Shown: positions 35,658 through 43,585 of the stretch, one piece after another
Position numbering within the stretch: position 1 is the stretch's first letter
Layout of the letters: the number at the start of each line of letters is the position of its first letter
Assembly (NCBI RefSeq): GCF_003434055.1
Contig: NZ_QVEX01000002.1
Coordinates: 235,314-299,313, forward strand
Reading direction: 5' to 3'
Source of the DNA: Enterocloster aldenensis
GTDB taxonomy: Bacteria; Bacillota; Clostridia; Lachnospirales; Lachnospiraceae
Length of the DNA: 64,000 nt
Notes under the pieces: generated by a model
The model's database searches: none
Seen by the model: only the letters and a program-made list of their open reading frames with translations
What the model was told of the DNA's origin: nothing
Position numbers and translations under genes: made by a program

Positions 35658-36383
35658 CTATCTTGGTAATATAGCCGAAAAGAAATATTTTTCTCCAATA
35701 TAATAGCACTCCACAAAATATAAGGGTGTTTCGTCCTCCAGCCGTGTGGTGCATTCCATTTTCAGGACCGGTGAATCGTGATTCAGCCTTAAACTTTCCT
35801 GTATCACGGAAGACGGAAGGTCTGCCTCCAGCCTTATCTTCCCATTACCCAATTTATAATGGTAAACCGTTTCATATATTTCATATAATGAACTGCGGTC
35901 GTCCAGATATTTCTGCATATCAGGACATAATTTCTGGGGCACATAAGCAATTTCATATGCCATGGGTTCCCCGTCGCCCTTTCTTATCCTGGTTATTTTA
36001 TAACACTTTTCCTCTTTACCGATTTCCAGCTCATTGATGATATGCTTATTTGAGATTGTATTCAGTTCAATGGAAACAAATTCGGAAGAAGGCTCTATCC
36101 CTCTTTTCCTCATCTGTTCGGAAAAGCTTTCCAGGCTTGAAAGTACATAATTGGATTTCTTATATTTGACAAATGTCCCTACCGCTGTCTTTTTGACTAT
36201 ATAGTCTTCATTTTCCAGCTTGCCGAACGCCTTACGTATGGTATCCCGGCTCACCCCATACTCCTGCTGGTACTCCTTCTCTGTCTTTAATTTCTCTCCC
36301 TGCAGGAATACCCCCTTTTCTATCTTATCTTTTATATCCTGATAAACCGATAAATAACGGAATTTTGTTGAACTGTCATCCAT
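35658..36383 (-). CDS. GntR-family regulator with UTRA domain (HutC/FarR subfamily)
   Basis: 241 residues. The N-terminal winged helix reads LKTEKEYQQEYGVSRDTIRK; the C-terminal UTRA domain (about 95-235) contains TRIRKGDGEPMAYEIAYVPQ and ETPLYFVECYYIG. UTRA domains bind small sugars, phosphosugars or amino-acid derivatives such as urocanate. ATG 36383 has GAGGTG upstream. A 17-bp perfect dyad immediately before the ribosome site is a likely autoregulatory operator. It probably controls the surrounding PTS-like/aldolase/HisB operon. Confidence 0.9.
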   Translation of the reverse strand: MDDSSTKFRYLSVYQDIKDKIEKGVFLQGEKLKTEKEYQQEYGVSRDTIRKAFGKLENEDYIVKKTAVGTFVKYKKSNYVLSSLESFSEQMRKRGIEPSSEFVSIELNTISNKHIINELEIGKEEKCYKITRIRKGDGEPMAYEIAYVPQKLCPDMQKYLDDRSSLYEIYETVYHYKLGNGKIRLEADLPSSVIQESLRLNHDSPVLKMECTTRLEDETPLYFVECYYIGEKYFFSAILPR

Positions 36384-36393
36384 CCCTGTCACC

Positions 36394-36410
36394 TCTAACG
36401 TATTGTTAGA
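36394..36410. promoter_or_regulatory. Perfect palindromic operator in front of the GntR gene
   Basis: TCTAAC-GTATT-GTTAGA lies 11 bp upstream of the GntR start codon and next to its ribosome site, where a bound repressor would block expression. I found no second exact copy in the window. Confidence 0.65.
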
Positions 36411-36481
36411 TATATCATAACAAAAAAGGATTTTTACTGCAATCCAATCTTATCCCCGCAATACTGCTTCTCCTGCATGTT

Positions 36482-37006
36482 TCAAGCCCTTGCAGGGGAA
36501 TATGCCATTTTAAGCGCCCGTCCAAAGGAATAAAACACCCTTTCACAATACCTGTCACTAAAATCATAGGTATCGAACTTCAGGCATAGCGATGCCCTGC
36601 CGGACAGATTCCCAAAGAATTTCGTGATGGAACGGCTGTCTTCTTTTATGCTGTGGGCAACCATTTCAAAGACCCAGTCCGTCCTGCCCGGAAGCATGAG
36701 CTTACAGCTGGTGGGGAAAAAGGCATCATCTGCAATCCCGCTTCCTGTCCCGCCATACTCTTCCAGTTCCATACACTGCTTACAGACAGCTTCAGCAAAT
36801 AAATCCCCCATGGCTCCCATCAGTTCCTCCCCGCCAATATCCTTGCTGCATATGAGCTTCAAATCAATGGAGGATGCTTCTGCAAAAGATTTCAGGCACA
36901 TTTCAAGAAAGGGATTATTAATCCCCGCCTCACATCTGCCGCTCCCCTCCAGGTTCCATTCCATAACCATCCCGTTGCCATCACTTTTAACTGTTATCGT
37001 CTTCAT
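36482..37006 (-). CDS. Degenerate HisB-like protein without metal-binding motifs
   Basis: 174 residues that follow the two-repeat HisB fold in outline. The opening (MVMEWNLEGSGRCEAGINNP) aligns with HisB's LTLNLDGSGKCDLQTGIAFF, and the end (ERVFYSFGRALKMA) with FKAFGKAL. The DHML...HG, HHTVED and NHHIAE motifs have all disappeared, so dehydratase chemistry is not possible by the known mechanism. It may form a mixed oligomer with the intact HisB 800 bases away, or bind a related phosphate ester. I chose ATG 37006 because GGAG is 8 bases before it. Confidence 0.65.
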   Translation of the reverse strand: MKTITVKSDGNGMVMEWNLEGSGRCEAGINNPFLEMCLKSFAEASSIDLKLICSKDIGGEELMGAMGDLFAEAVCKQCMELEEYGGTGSGIADDAFFPTSCKLMLPGRTDWVFEMVAHSIKEDSRSITKFFGNLSGRASLCLKFDTYDFSDRYCERVFYSFGRALKMAYSPARA

Positions 37007-37124
37007 TCCCATCTCTCCTTACAATGCACATGCCCGCCGGATTCATTTTAAAAGTAAATCCGTATATGCAGATATGCTAATGGAAATACGCCTTCCATTA
37101 GCATATCGGTAAGCAACTCTTATA

Positions 37125-37964
37125 TTAAAGGTTCAAAAACTCCTGTACGGCACCTGCCACCGCTTTCCCTGCCATCTTGTCAATGGAGGTCCCGATTACC
37201 AGGATATTTACGCCCGTATCCTTGAATGCTTTAAAGTTATCCAGATTAATGCCGCCTTCTGCCAGCGTGGGTACATGAACAGCCTCCACCATGGCACACA
37301 GTCTTTCCTTAAGGAATGGATGGATTTTCCCTGCCTCCACCCCTTCATAGCTCATCCCTGTCATCAGGCCAATCATGTCGGTTCCAATGCCCTCCATCTG
37401 TTTTGCGACCTTTGCCACTTCCTCCGGCTGTTCTGCCGAAATACCAAATGTATGTAAATCCGTGGGAAGCCCGATGTATGCATCCACGCAGAGTCCATAT
37501 CTGTGGGCTGTCTGAACCAGCTGTTCCAAATCATGAAGGCTGGATTTATGTGTATGCAGTCCGTCGGCCCCGCTTCTGGACATCATGAGGAAGTCCTCAT
37601 CCGTCAGGGGCGTTGGCAGGATTTCCGTGAAGCCGCCCGGTATACCCACCGTAATATATACATCGTTTCCAACCACGCTCCTGACACCGCGGGTAACCTC
37701 TGCCATCTGTGAAACAGTTATCTCATGGCGGATTTTCTCTGCTTCATGCATGGAAGTAACGCCTTTATATCCTCTGGCAAGGGCCAATGCCGGATGGTTC
37801 GGTTCCAGCATACTCACGCCTGCATCAACCACGGCCTTTGCCATCCTGGCATCATCACCTGTGATTCCTGTACTGAGGATTGTATGTCCATTCCCTTTTT
37901 CCAACGCCCTCTTTACCTTATCCATGCTGAACTGCATTTTTCTGTCCATATCATTTTGAAACAT
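37125..37964 (-). CDS. TIM-barrel aldolase/epimerase-like enzyme
   Basis: 279 residues with a single beta/alpha barrel. The phosphate-binding end is clear: PTLAEGGINLDNFKAFKDTG, then VNILVIGTSID. Earlier strands include HTILSTGITGDDARMAKAVV, DVYITVGIPGGFTEILPTPL and SGADGLHTHKSSLHDLEQLV. The pattern resembles KDPG aldolase, NanE, hexulose-phosphate synthase and HisA-like barrels but I cannot name the reaction. It lies 11 bases after the PTS-like permease gene and before the HisB-like gene, so a phosphosugar or related phosphate ester is the likely substrate. Confidence 0.7.
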   Translation of the reverse strand: MFQNDMDRKMQFSMDKVKRALEKGNGHTILSTGITGDDARMAKAVVDAGVSMLEPNHPALALARGYKGVTSMHEAEKIRHEITVSQMAEVTRGVRSVVGNDVYITVGIPGGFTEILPTPLTDEDFLMMSRSGADGLHTHKSSLHDLEQLVQTAHRYGLCVDAYIGLPTDLHTFGISAEQPEEVAKVAKQMEGIGTDMIGLMTGMSYEGVEAGKIHPFLKERLCAMVEAVHVPTLAEGGINLDNFKAFKDTGVNILVIGTSIDKMAGKAVAGAVQEFLNL

Positions 37965-37975
37965 CTTGTACTCTC

Positions 37976-39541
37976 CTATTCTTCTATTGCTTTATTTTTG
38001 TCAACCGTATTGCAGATTGCAGTAAATACAAACGCTGCCGCTGCTGCAAATACCATGCAGATGATTGCCTGTATCACCTTGTCGTTGGACATGAACGGGG
38101 CAAGGAAACACGGAACATATGCCGTACATTTCACATCCAGGAAACCGATCAATAATCCGGCCAGGGTGGAGGCCGCTATGGTAGAAGCAAAGACCTTCTT
38201 GCTGGAAAACATAAAGGGATAAGCAGCTTCGGCAAACGTCCCGAATGCCAGGTTAATGATAAGGTTAGGGATGCAGGCAATCCGGTCGCTCTCTTTGCGC
38301 GGCCGTACAATATTCGCCAGCTGGATGCCGGCGCAGACCATGATTAGTCCGCACAGGTCAATACATCCGAGAAAGCTGTATCCCGTGGCCTCCATCTCCA
38401 GCAGGATAATGGGCAGGATAGCCGCATGATAGACGCCGCCGATGATTGCAAACCAGATTGCAAAACCAGCGATACCGCCTGCAAGGATTGCATTGTAGTT
38501 CAGGGCCCAGTCAATTGCCATTTTTATCATATTGCCCACCCAGCCAGCTGCCGGCGCTACCAGGTACATGCCAGCAAGGCCAGATATCAATCCGGCAAAT
38601 CCGCCTGCTGCAATATTGGCCGTGGTTCCCGGGACTTTATATTTGAAGCACAGCGTAATGATATAGTAGGCCAGAATACCGGCAATGATACCCACGACCA
38701 AGCCGCCTATGATCCCGCCGTCTACCGACAATGCGCCACCCACAATACCGGCTACTATACCAACCTCATCCAGTCCCGAAATCTGCTTTGCAGCAATGGC
38801 AGCAAGGACGATGGGTAAAAAGCCCACCAATGTATTAAATATATCTTCCAGGCCAGCCAGCCCCGGTATCTTGCTTAAAGCAAGGCATAGTGCCATTGCA
38901 ATGAATCCCGGCATGGAGGCCATCATGATTCCACGGAAATTAATCCGCTTCCACACGCTGCCTTCCTGGACCTTTGAACTGCCGGAGGAGCCGATGATTG
39001 GGCTGTACTTCAACTTCCACTCTTTTGAAAAAGCTGAGACTGCCGAAATTGCCCTGGTGCGGTTCGTCGTACCTGTTGTACCGGAAGCAGCGATTACCCT
39101 GCATCCCATTGACTGGGTATTGGCCATGGAAGTTCCTCCAGTGCCTGCCAGCGGTATCTTTTTTTCTGCGGCTGCCTTCAAAGCCTCTTTATTTGCTCCT
39201 TTGGGATCGCAGCTCATCAGCATGATGCCATCAATTTTATCCTCACGTATGAGCCTGGCCAGCTCTTCATCATTTTTCCTTGATAAGCCGTTAATCTCTT
39301 GAAGTGTCATCTCTTCACTGCATTTGACTGAATTTTCCCCATCCAGTGTCCACAATCTGGCCTTTGCATCCATTGAGATGTTATCCATGGTCGTGTTCGT
39401 CCCAATGAACTGTATATAAGCAACTTCAATCCCCGCGGATCCGGCTTGTACAAAGATTTCTTCCATCATCTTCTTTGGATCATTACCACCTTGATTGTAC
39501 AAATTCCCGCCGCTGCTTCCGATAATTGCAAGCCGTTTCAT
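37976..39541 (-). CDS. PTS EIIC-like permease with an unusual N-terminal cytoplasmic domain
   Basis: 521 residues. Residues 1-190 form a soluble alpha/beta domain (RLAIIGSSGGNLYNQGGNDP; DKIDGIMLMSCDPKGANKEA; IPLAGTGGTSMANTQSMGCR; ASGTTGTTNRTRA). Residues about 210-520 form 9-10 membrane helices; the pattern FGTFAEAAYPFMFSSKKVFA resembles the fructose-type EIIC motif. I see no EIIB Cys-loop or EIIA His motif. The soluble part looks like a sugar-isomerase/ligand domain, perhaps replacing EIIB. ATG 39541 has GGAGGAG. It heads an operon with the aldolase-like, HisB-like, GntR and HisB genes. Confidence 0.65.
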   Translation of the reverse strand: MKRLAIIGSSGGNLYNQGGNDPKKMMEEIFVQAGSAGIEVAYIQFIGTNTTMDNISMDAKARLWTLDGENSVKCSEEMTLQEINGLSRKNDEELARLIREDKIDGIMLMSCDPKGANKEALKAAAEKKIPLAGTGGTSMANTQSMGCRVIAASGTTGTTNRTRAISAVSAFSKEWKLKYSPIIGSSGSSKVQEGSVWKRINFRGIMMASMPGFIAMALCLALSKIPGLAGLEDIFNTLVGFLPIVLAAIAAKQISGLDEVGIVAGIVGGALSVDGGIIGGLVVGIIAGILAYYIITLCFKYKVPGTTANIAAGGFAGLISGLAGMYLVAPAAGWVGNMIKMAIDWALNYNAILAGGIAGFAIWFAIIGGVYHAAILPIILLEMEATGYSFLGCIDLCGLIMVCAGIQLANIVRPRKESDRIACIPNLIINLAFGTFAEAAYPFMFSSKKVFASTIAASTLAGLLIGFLDVKCTAYVPCFLAPFMSNDKVIQAIICMVFAAAAAFVFTAICNTVDKNKAIEE

Positions 39542-39565
39542 CTTACTCCTCCATTCGTTTTTGTT

Positions 39566-39606
39566 CATAGTTAACTATGTATATAGGATATCATATTGTA
39601 CGTACA
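39566..39606. promoter_or_regulatory. Two palindromes upstream of the PTS-like operon
   Basis: CATAGTTAACTATG (39566-39579) and TGTACGTACA (39597-39606) are perfect dyads in the leader of the operon. The AT-rich DNA to about 39,740 probably holds the promoter; I see no gene there. The dyads differ from the one in front of the GntR gene, so they may serve another regulator. Confidence 0.5.
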
Positions 39607-39824
39607 TTGTAAATCGACTTTGTTTATAGTTTTCATTGTCTTATATTGTATAATTTGCACAATATATATCGGTTTTTTCGTGCATTTTTTATCATTTGTA
39701 CGCATACTTATGGAGACAAATGTATGTATATAAATGTATCTTTCTATGGTTTGTCAATGATTTCCTGATTGCACGCCCCGCAAATATACGTATATTCTAC
39801 ATGGATATTATTGTTTCAATCAAC

Positions 39825-39861
39825 CCAAAAATCCCCTGGTCCACTGCCTGAACCAGGGGAT
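39825..39861 (-). terminator. Terminator after the TetR remnant
   Basis: ATCCCCTGGT pairs perfectly with ACCAGGGGAT and is followed by TTTT on the minus strand. It is 30 bases after the stop of the TetR remnant. Confidence 0.8.
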
Positions 39862-39888
39862 AATACCCAGGTGTGTCTAACCCCCGCC

Positions 39889-40330
39889 CTAACATTCATG
39901 ATTCAAAATCCTCAGGAACTCATCTGCCATTGCCTCCGGCTCTTCTTTCATGCCGTTTTCCAGCCAGCAAAGCATTATGTTATAAAATGCCCCGGGATAA
40001 TAGTACAGCTCATATTTTAATATGGAGCTGGCAGACATATCGCCGTGGGCTTCGATTTCACAGTCAGTAATCACATCCAGCAGCGTGGTTGCTGCCTTTG
40101 CATGATGGAACGCCAAGACAATCCCGGCATTTTCCTGATAAAACCGGAACTTATACAGCACTGCCTTCGTGCTGAAGGATGATATCAAACCATTCGAACA
40201 AACAGCGGTACGGTTCTTCCGGCGGATTCTTCCGCTCATGAAACTGGTGAATTTTCCCCATGGCAACCAATCATTCCCGGTCCTTGCGCAGGATGCTTGG
40301 GTTAAAACGCGGGGATAAAGTCGTAATGAC
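39889..40330 (-). pseudogene. TetR-family regulator, frameshifted C-terminal remnant
   Basis: The last 90 residues of the open frame (KFRFYQENAGIVLAFHHAKA, ELYYYPGAFYNIMLCWLENG, PEAMADEFLRIL) match the ligand-binding half of TetR regulators of the YcdC/TetR_C_8 type. Upstream, matching sequence continues in a second frame (AMGKIHQFHERKNPPEEPYR) but is interrupted by stops, and the DNA-binding domain is missing. It is a different gene from the TetR fragment near 1,800. Confidence 0.65.
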
Positions 40331-40469
40331 ATTGGTTCTTGGCTATTCCGGCGTGACCTATCACCGGACCGCACAAAAGGAGCCGGCTTCTGTCCGGCAG
40401 TTTTAGCAGGAGCCGGATTGAATGTCCGGTATGAATTGAATGTCAGATATAAACAGAACAGCAGCCCTA

Positions 40470-40660
40470 TGCCGCGCTGTGTATTGCCTAATAAGGATGA
40501 AAAACCGGCTGCAAGTAATGCAATCCCCATAACAACCGGCGCCGCCTTGCCCCAAAAAGGAACAAGCAGCCCGCCTAGCTGGGCAGGCGCCGTACTCTTT
40601 GTTCCCGACGGATGAAGGACAATGGCACCCACCAGAAGGATTGCAAACGTAATCCATGCC
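40470..40660 (-). pseudogene. Nramp-type transporter fragment
   Basis: An open stretch encodes GGLLVPFWGKAAPVVMGIAL followed by LAAGFSSLLGNTQRGIGLLF, resembling the late helices of Nramp metal transporters. The same frame then runs by accident into the TetR remnant. Neither the start nor the rest of the transporter is present. Confidence 0.45.
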
Positions 40661-40666
40661 AGTCGT

Positions 40667-40706
40667 AAAAAAACCGCCCGACTTCATACAAAAAGCCAAG
40701 CGGTTT
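40667..40706 (-). terminator. Terminator after the amidohydrolase gene
   Basis: AAACCGC pairs with GCGGTTT across a 22-base loop and is followed by T's on the minus strand, about 40 bases after the amidohydrolase stop. It probably ends the hydroxyproline-type operon. Confidence 0.7.
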
Positions 40707-40746
40707 CCCGTTATTAAAAGTATATCGGCCTGGTACTTCCAACCTT

Positions 40747-41988
40747 TTACAGCCGTTTCTTTATAAAGTCCCCCTCTTTCATGATTACGTCCATATGATC
40801 AACTGTAAGTTCCCTTATGTTTCTCAGCGGATTTCCATTGATAATCAGCAGATCGGCGCTCTTTCCCACTTCAATGGAACCAGTCACATCATCTACACGA
40901 AGTACTTTGGCGCCATTTAATGTGGCGGCCACAATGGTATCCATCTCACTGATGCCGGCGCATTCCACGAAAGCGTGGAGTTCTCCTACTGCCGTTTCCC
41001 CATAAGGTGTCATCTGTGAATTGAATGAATCTGAACCAATGGTCAATAGGATTCCTTTGTCCTTTGCCTTCTTAAGATTTGCATAAATACGGTTCAAATC
41101 CTTCTCAGCAACGGTCTCACCCGGATACTGGTCATGAAGCTTCGGATCATATTTCGGAGGAAATGTCGTCAGCCAGGCAGGCATGAAATTAATGGTAGGG
41201 CAGAGTGCAATTCCCTTTTCAGCCATCAGGTCAAGTGTCTCTTCATCCAGGGACTGGCCGTGGATAATCAAATCCACGCCAGCCTTCACGGAATTATATG
41301 CACTGCCAAAACAGTGTGACCAGACAGGAATATGCCTCATTTTACACTCATCCACAACCGCCTGTACCTCTTCCATGGTATAGTGCTGGTCCATGGCAGT
41401 CTCCCATCTCCAGATACCGCCGCCTGTTGCCCAGATTTTAATGGCATCGGGATTTTCACGGAGCCTGCGCCGGACGGCTTTTCTCAAATCCCACGGACTG
41501 TCCACGCACTCACCCCATGGATGGCCTTCCAGGTTCCGTTCAATGGAAACCTTATGTGAGTCGCCGTGTGAACAGGTAGCGCAGAATCCTCTTCCAGTTG
41601 CCACCACACGTGGTCCTTTCATCACCTTTGCTTCAATCATATTGCGGATGTGTATGCCGAACAGTGAGACTTCCCCAACTGTGGTAAGCCCTGCTTCCAG
41701 ACACTCATGGGCCTGCTGCACAGCGACCACCGCTTTCTGAAGATTGTCTTCCGTAGGCCAGTCTGTATCATTATCCGTCAAATTTCCCGAAAAATGGAGA
41801 TGTGCGTCAATCAGTCCCGGCATGATGGTCTTTCCGGCAATATCATGTATTTCATATCCGTCCGGAATCTCCCTACCGCTGCCGGCATACGTAATCTTGT
41901 CATCATCCACAAGGACAAGGCAATCACTGATGGCTGCAGCTCCTGTTCCGTCAATCAGCAGTCCGCCCCGGAACGCATGTCTACCCAT
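40747..41988 (-). CDS. Amidohydrolase-superfamily metallohydrolase (imidazolonepropionase/prolidase-like)
   Basis: 413 residues. Metal and catalytic motifs are in order: PGLIDAHLHFSG (HxH), the Lys in DAIKIWATGGG, His in PVWSHCFG, His in LIIHGQSLD, and Asp in LTIGSDSFN; the end GKSADLLIINGNPL is typical. This binuclear arrangement hydrolyses cyclic amides or dipeptides. Beside hydroxyproline-type genes, cleavage of a prolyl or hydroxyprolyl derivative is a fair guess. ATG 41988 has AAGGAGGA upstream; an earlier in-frame start at 42033 lacks one. Confidence 0.88.
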   Translation of the reverse strand: MGRHAFRGGLLIDGTGAAAISDCLVLVDDDKITYAGSGREIPDGYEIHDIAGKTIMPGLIDAHLHFSGNLTDNDTDWPTEDNLQKAVVAVQQAHECLEAGLTTVGEVSLFGIHIRNMIEAKVMKGPRVVATGRGFCATCSHGDSHKVSIERNLEGHPWGECVDSPWDLRKAVRRRLRENPDAIKIWATGGGIWRWETAMDQHYTMEEVQAVVDECKMRHIPVWSHCFGSAYNSVKAGVDLIIHGQSLDEETLDLMAEKGIALCPTINFMPAWLTTFPPKYDPKLHDQYPGETVAEKDLNRIYANLKKAKDKGILLTIGSDSFNSQMTPYGETAVGELHAFVECAGISEMDTIVAATLNGAKVLRVDDVTGSIEVGKSADLLIINGNPLRNIRELTVDHMDVIMKEGDFIKKRL

Positions 41989-42053
41989 AATCTTCCTCCT
42001 TAAATCGAACCTTTTTTTAATCAATCTGCCCATTTATACCATGGGCGGAATCA

Positions 42054-43118
42054 TCATGCCCAGATATCACCGATTGTAAAGCCTTCTGTAAATGGGTCAG
42101 TTGGATCCAGTACAAGGTTTCCATATCCATAAATCCAGGATTCACCGGCAATCGTCGGTATGACTGCCTTATGCCCGCCAATCTCAGTCTCCTCTACCAG
42201 CTCGCCCTTATAAACAACACCCAGTAATCCCTGATGGCGGAATGTCTCATTCAACTTTAATTCGCCTTTTGCGTACATGGCTGCCATCCTTGCACATGTA
42301 CCAGTTCCACAAGGACAGCGGTCCAAGGCACCAATCCATGTGGACGGATTATCAAAATCAACTGCTCCGCTGGCAACCGTCACCGCATTCCTGATATCAG
42401 CCCTTGGATCATCTGTAGGACCAAATAACTGGGATATGGTGATACCCACGCCTGGATAATTAGGATGTTCTACCGGAAGCTGGTCCTGGGCAGCCTTTAA
42501 TATCAGTGAGGAAACACGCGTGATTTCACGTCCCATCTCCGGTGTCAGCTCAATCCACGGGAACTGGCGTACATCTGCCATGGCATAGAACATACCGCCC
42601 CACGCAACATCCACTTTAACCTTCTCAACACCATGTCCAATGTGGGGAACTGTGATTTCGGTGTCTGTATATACTGCAAAGGCGGGAACATTTTTAAATG
42701 TAACCTCTGTGACTTTTCCGTTCTCACATTTTGCCTTGATTCCAATCAGTCCGGCCGGTGCTTCCAGCTGGAACTCCGTATACGGTTCTTTCATCTCAAT
42801 CATTCCCGTCTCCAGAAGGACCGTGGCAACGGAGATGACATTGCCCCCTGACATCATGGGGTATTCCGTCTGCTCCATGATGATGAAGCCTGCAGCAGCA
42901 TCCGGGTGTTTTGGCGGGACAATGATATTACAGCACATTGGGGGGTACCCCCGGGGCTCGCGCAGCAGGAACTTACGCAGTCCGTCATTGTATAGTCTTA
43001 AATATTCCTCCATCTCATAAACACTGTTGCCCGGTATATGCCCCACTCCGCCTGTCACGACGCGCATGGGCTCCCCATCATGAGTCTCCACAACATTGAT
43101 TACTCTTTTAAAACTCAT
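42054..43118 (-). CDS. Proline racemase superfamily protein (hydroxyproline epimerase or 3-hydroxyproline dehydratase type), Ser/Cys variant
   Basis: 354 residues with the two halves of the proline racemase fold. The first catalytic position, normally Cys in MCGHGTI-type motifs, is Ser here (MMSGGNVISVATVLLETG). The second keeps Cys (DRCPCGTGTCARMAAMYAKG). The superfamily includes proline racemase and 4-hydroxyproline epimerase (Cys/Cys) and trans-3-hydroxyproline dehydratase (Cys/Thr). Ser/Cys members are known but less well defined, so function is open among these. Next to aconitase X, the likely substrate is a hydroxyproline isomer. AAGGAGGG precedes the start. Confidence 0.88.
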   Translation of the reverse strand: MSFKRVINVVETHDGEPMRVVTGGVGHIPGNSVYEMEEYLRLYNDGLRKFLLREPRGYPPMCCNIIVPPKHPDAAAGFIIMEQTEYPMMSGGNVISVATVLLETGMIEMKEPYTEFQLEAPAGLIGIKAKCENGKVTEVTFKNVPAFAVYTDTEITVPHIGHGVEKVKVDVAWGGMFYAMADVRQFPWIELTPEMGREITRVSSLILKAAQDQLPVEHPNYPGVGITISQLFGPTDDPRADIRNAVTVASGAVDFDNPSTWIGALDRCPCGTGTCARMAAMYAKGELKLNETFRHQGLLGVVYKGELVEETEIGGHKAVIPTIAGESWIYGYGNLVLDPTDPFTEGFTIGDIWA

Positions 43119-43159
43119 TTCCCTTCCTCCTTCTACTTGATTATGTGCTTCTTTATCAT

Positions 43160-43585
43160 TTAATAGTATATATCGATTTCATCCCTGTCGGCAAAGAATT
43201 CCACCTCTCTGGCGCCTTCCAGCTTTGCATAGTCCTCTTCGCTTATATTTACCACGGGTATGTCCACGTTATAGAAACGTTTGGCGATAATCGGTCCGGT
43301 AAGCACAACCGGGTCACTGCGCAGATTGATGATGGCGGCAGGCGCACAGCCTGTACGCACCTGCTCCAGGATAATCAGCCCTGTGCCGCTACTACCCTTT
43401 GGTGTGGTAAATGCCAGCACCTTGCCGGACATGTTCTTCTGGTACAGAGCGTGGCGGTTATCTCGGATTACGCCGGTCTGCGGGTCCACAGTCCCCCAAA
43501 AACTCATGGGCTCGTTAGCCCAGAGCAGTTCAGCCCTGACATTACCATAGACTGCTGTCTTACATTTTACAGTTATTTTCTCCAT
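43160..43585 (-). CDS. Aconitase X swivel (small) subunit
   Basis: 141 residues matching the DUF126 swivel domain of aconitase X: GNVRAELLWANEPMSFWGTV, GKVLAFTTPKGSSGTGLIIL, DPVVLTGPIIAKRFYNVDIP. In the known cis-3-hydroxy-L-proline dehydratase of this type, the small and large parts together dehydrate cis-3-hydroxyproline to pyrroline-2-carboxylate; archaeal members act in mevalonate synthesis. The gene overlaps the end of the large-subunit gene by 13 bases, so the two are translated together. Confidence 0.9.
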   Translation of the reverse strand: MEKITVKCKTAVYGNVRAELLWANEPMSFWGTVDPQTGVIRDNRHALYQKNMSGKVLAFTTPKGSSGTGLIILEQVRTGCAPAAIINLRSDPVVLTGPIIAKRFYNVDIPVVNISEEDYAKLEGAREVEFFADRDEIDIYY

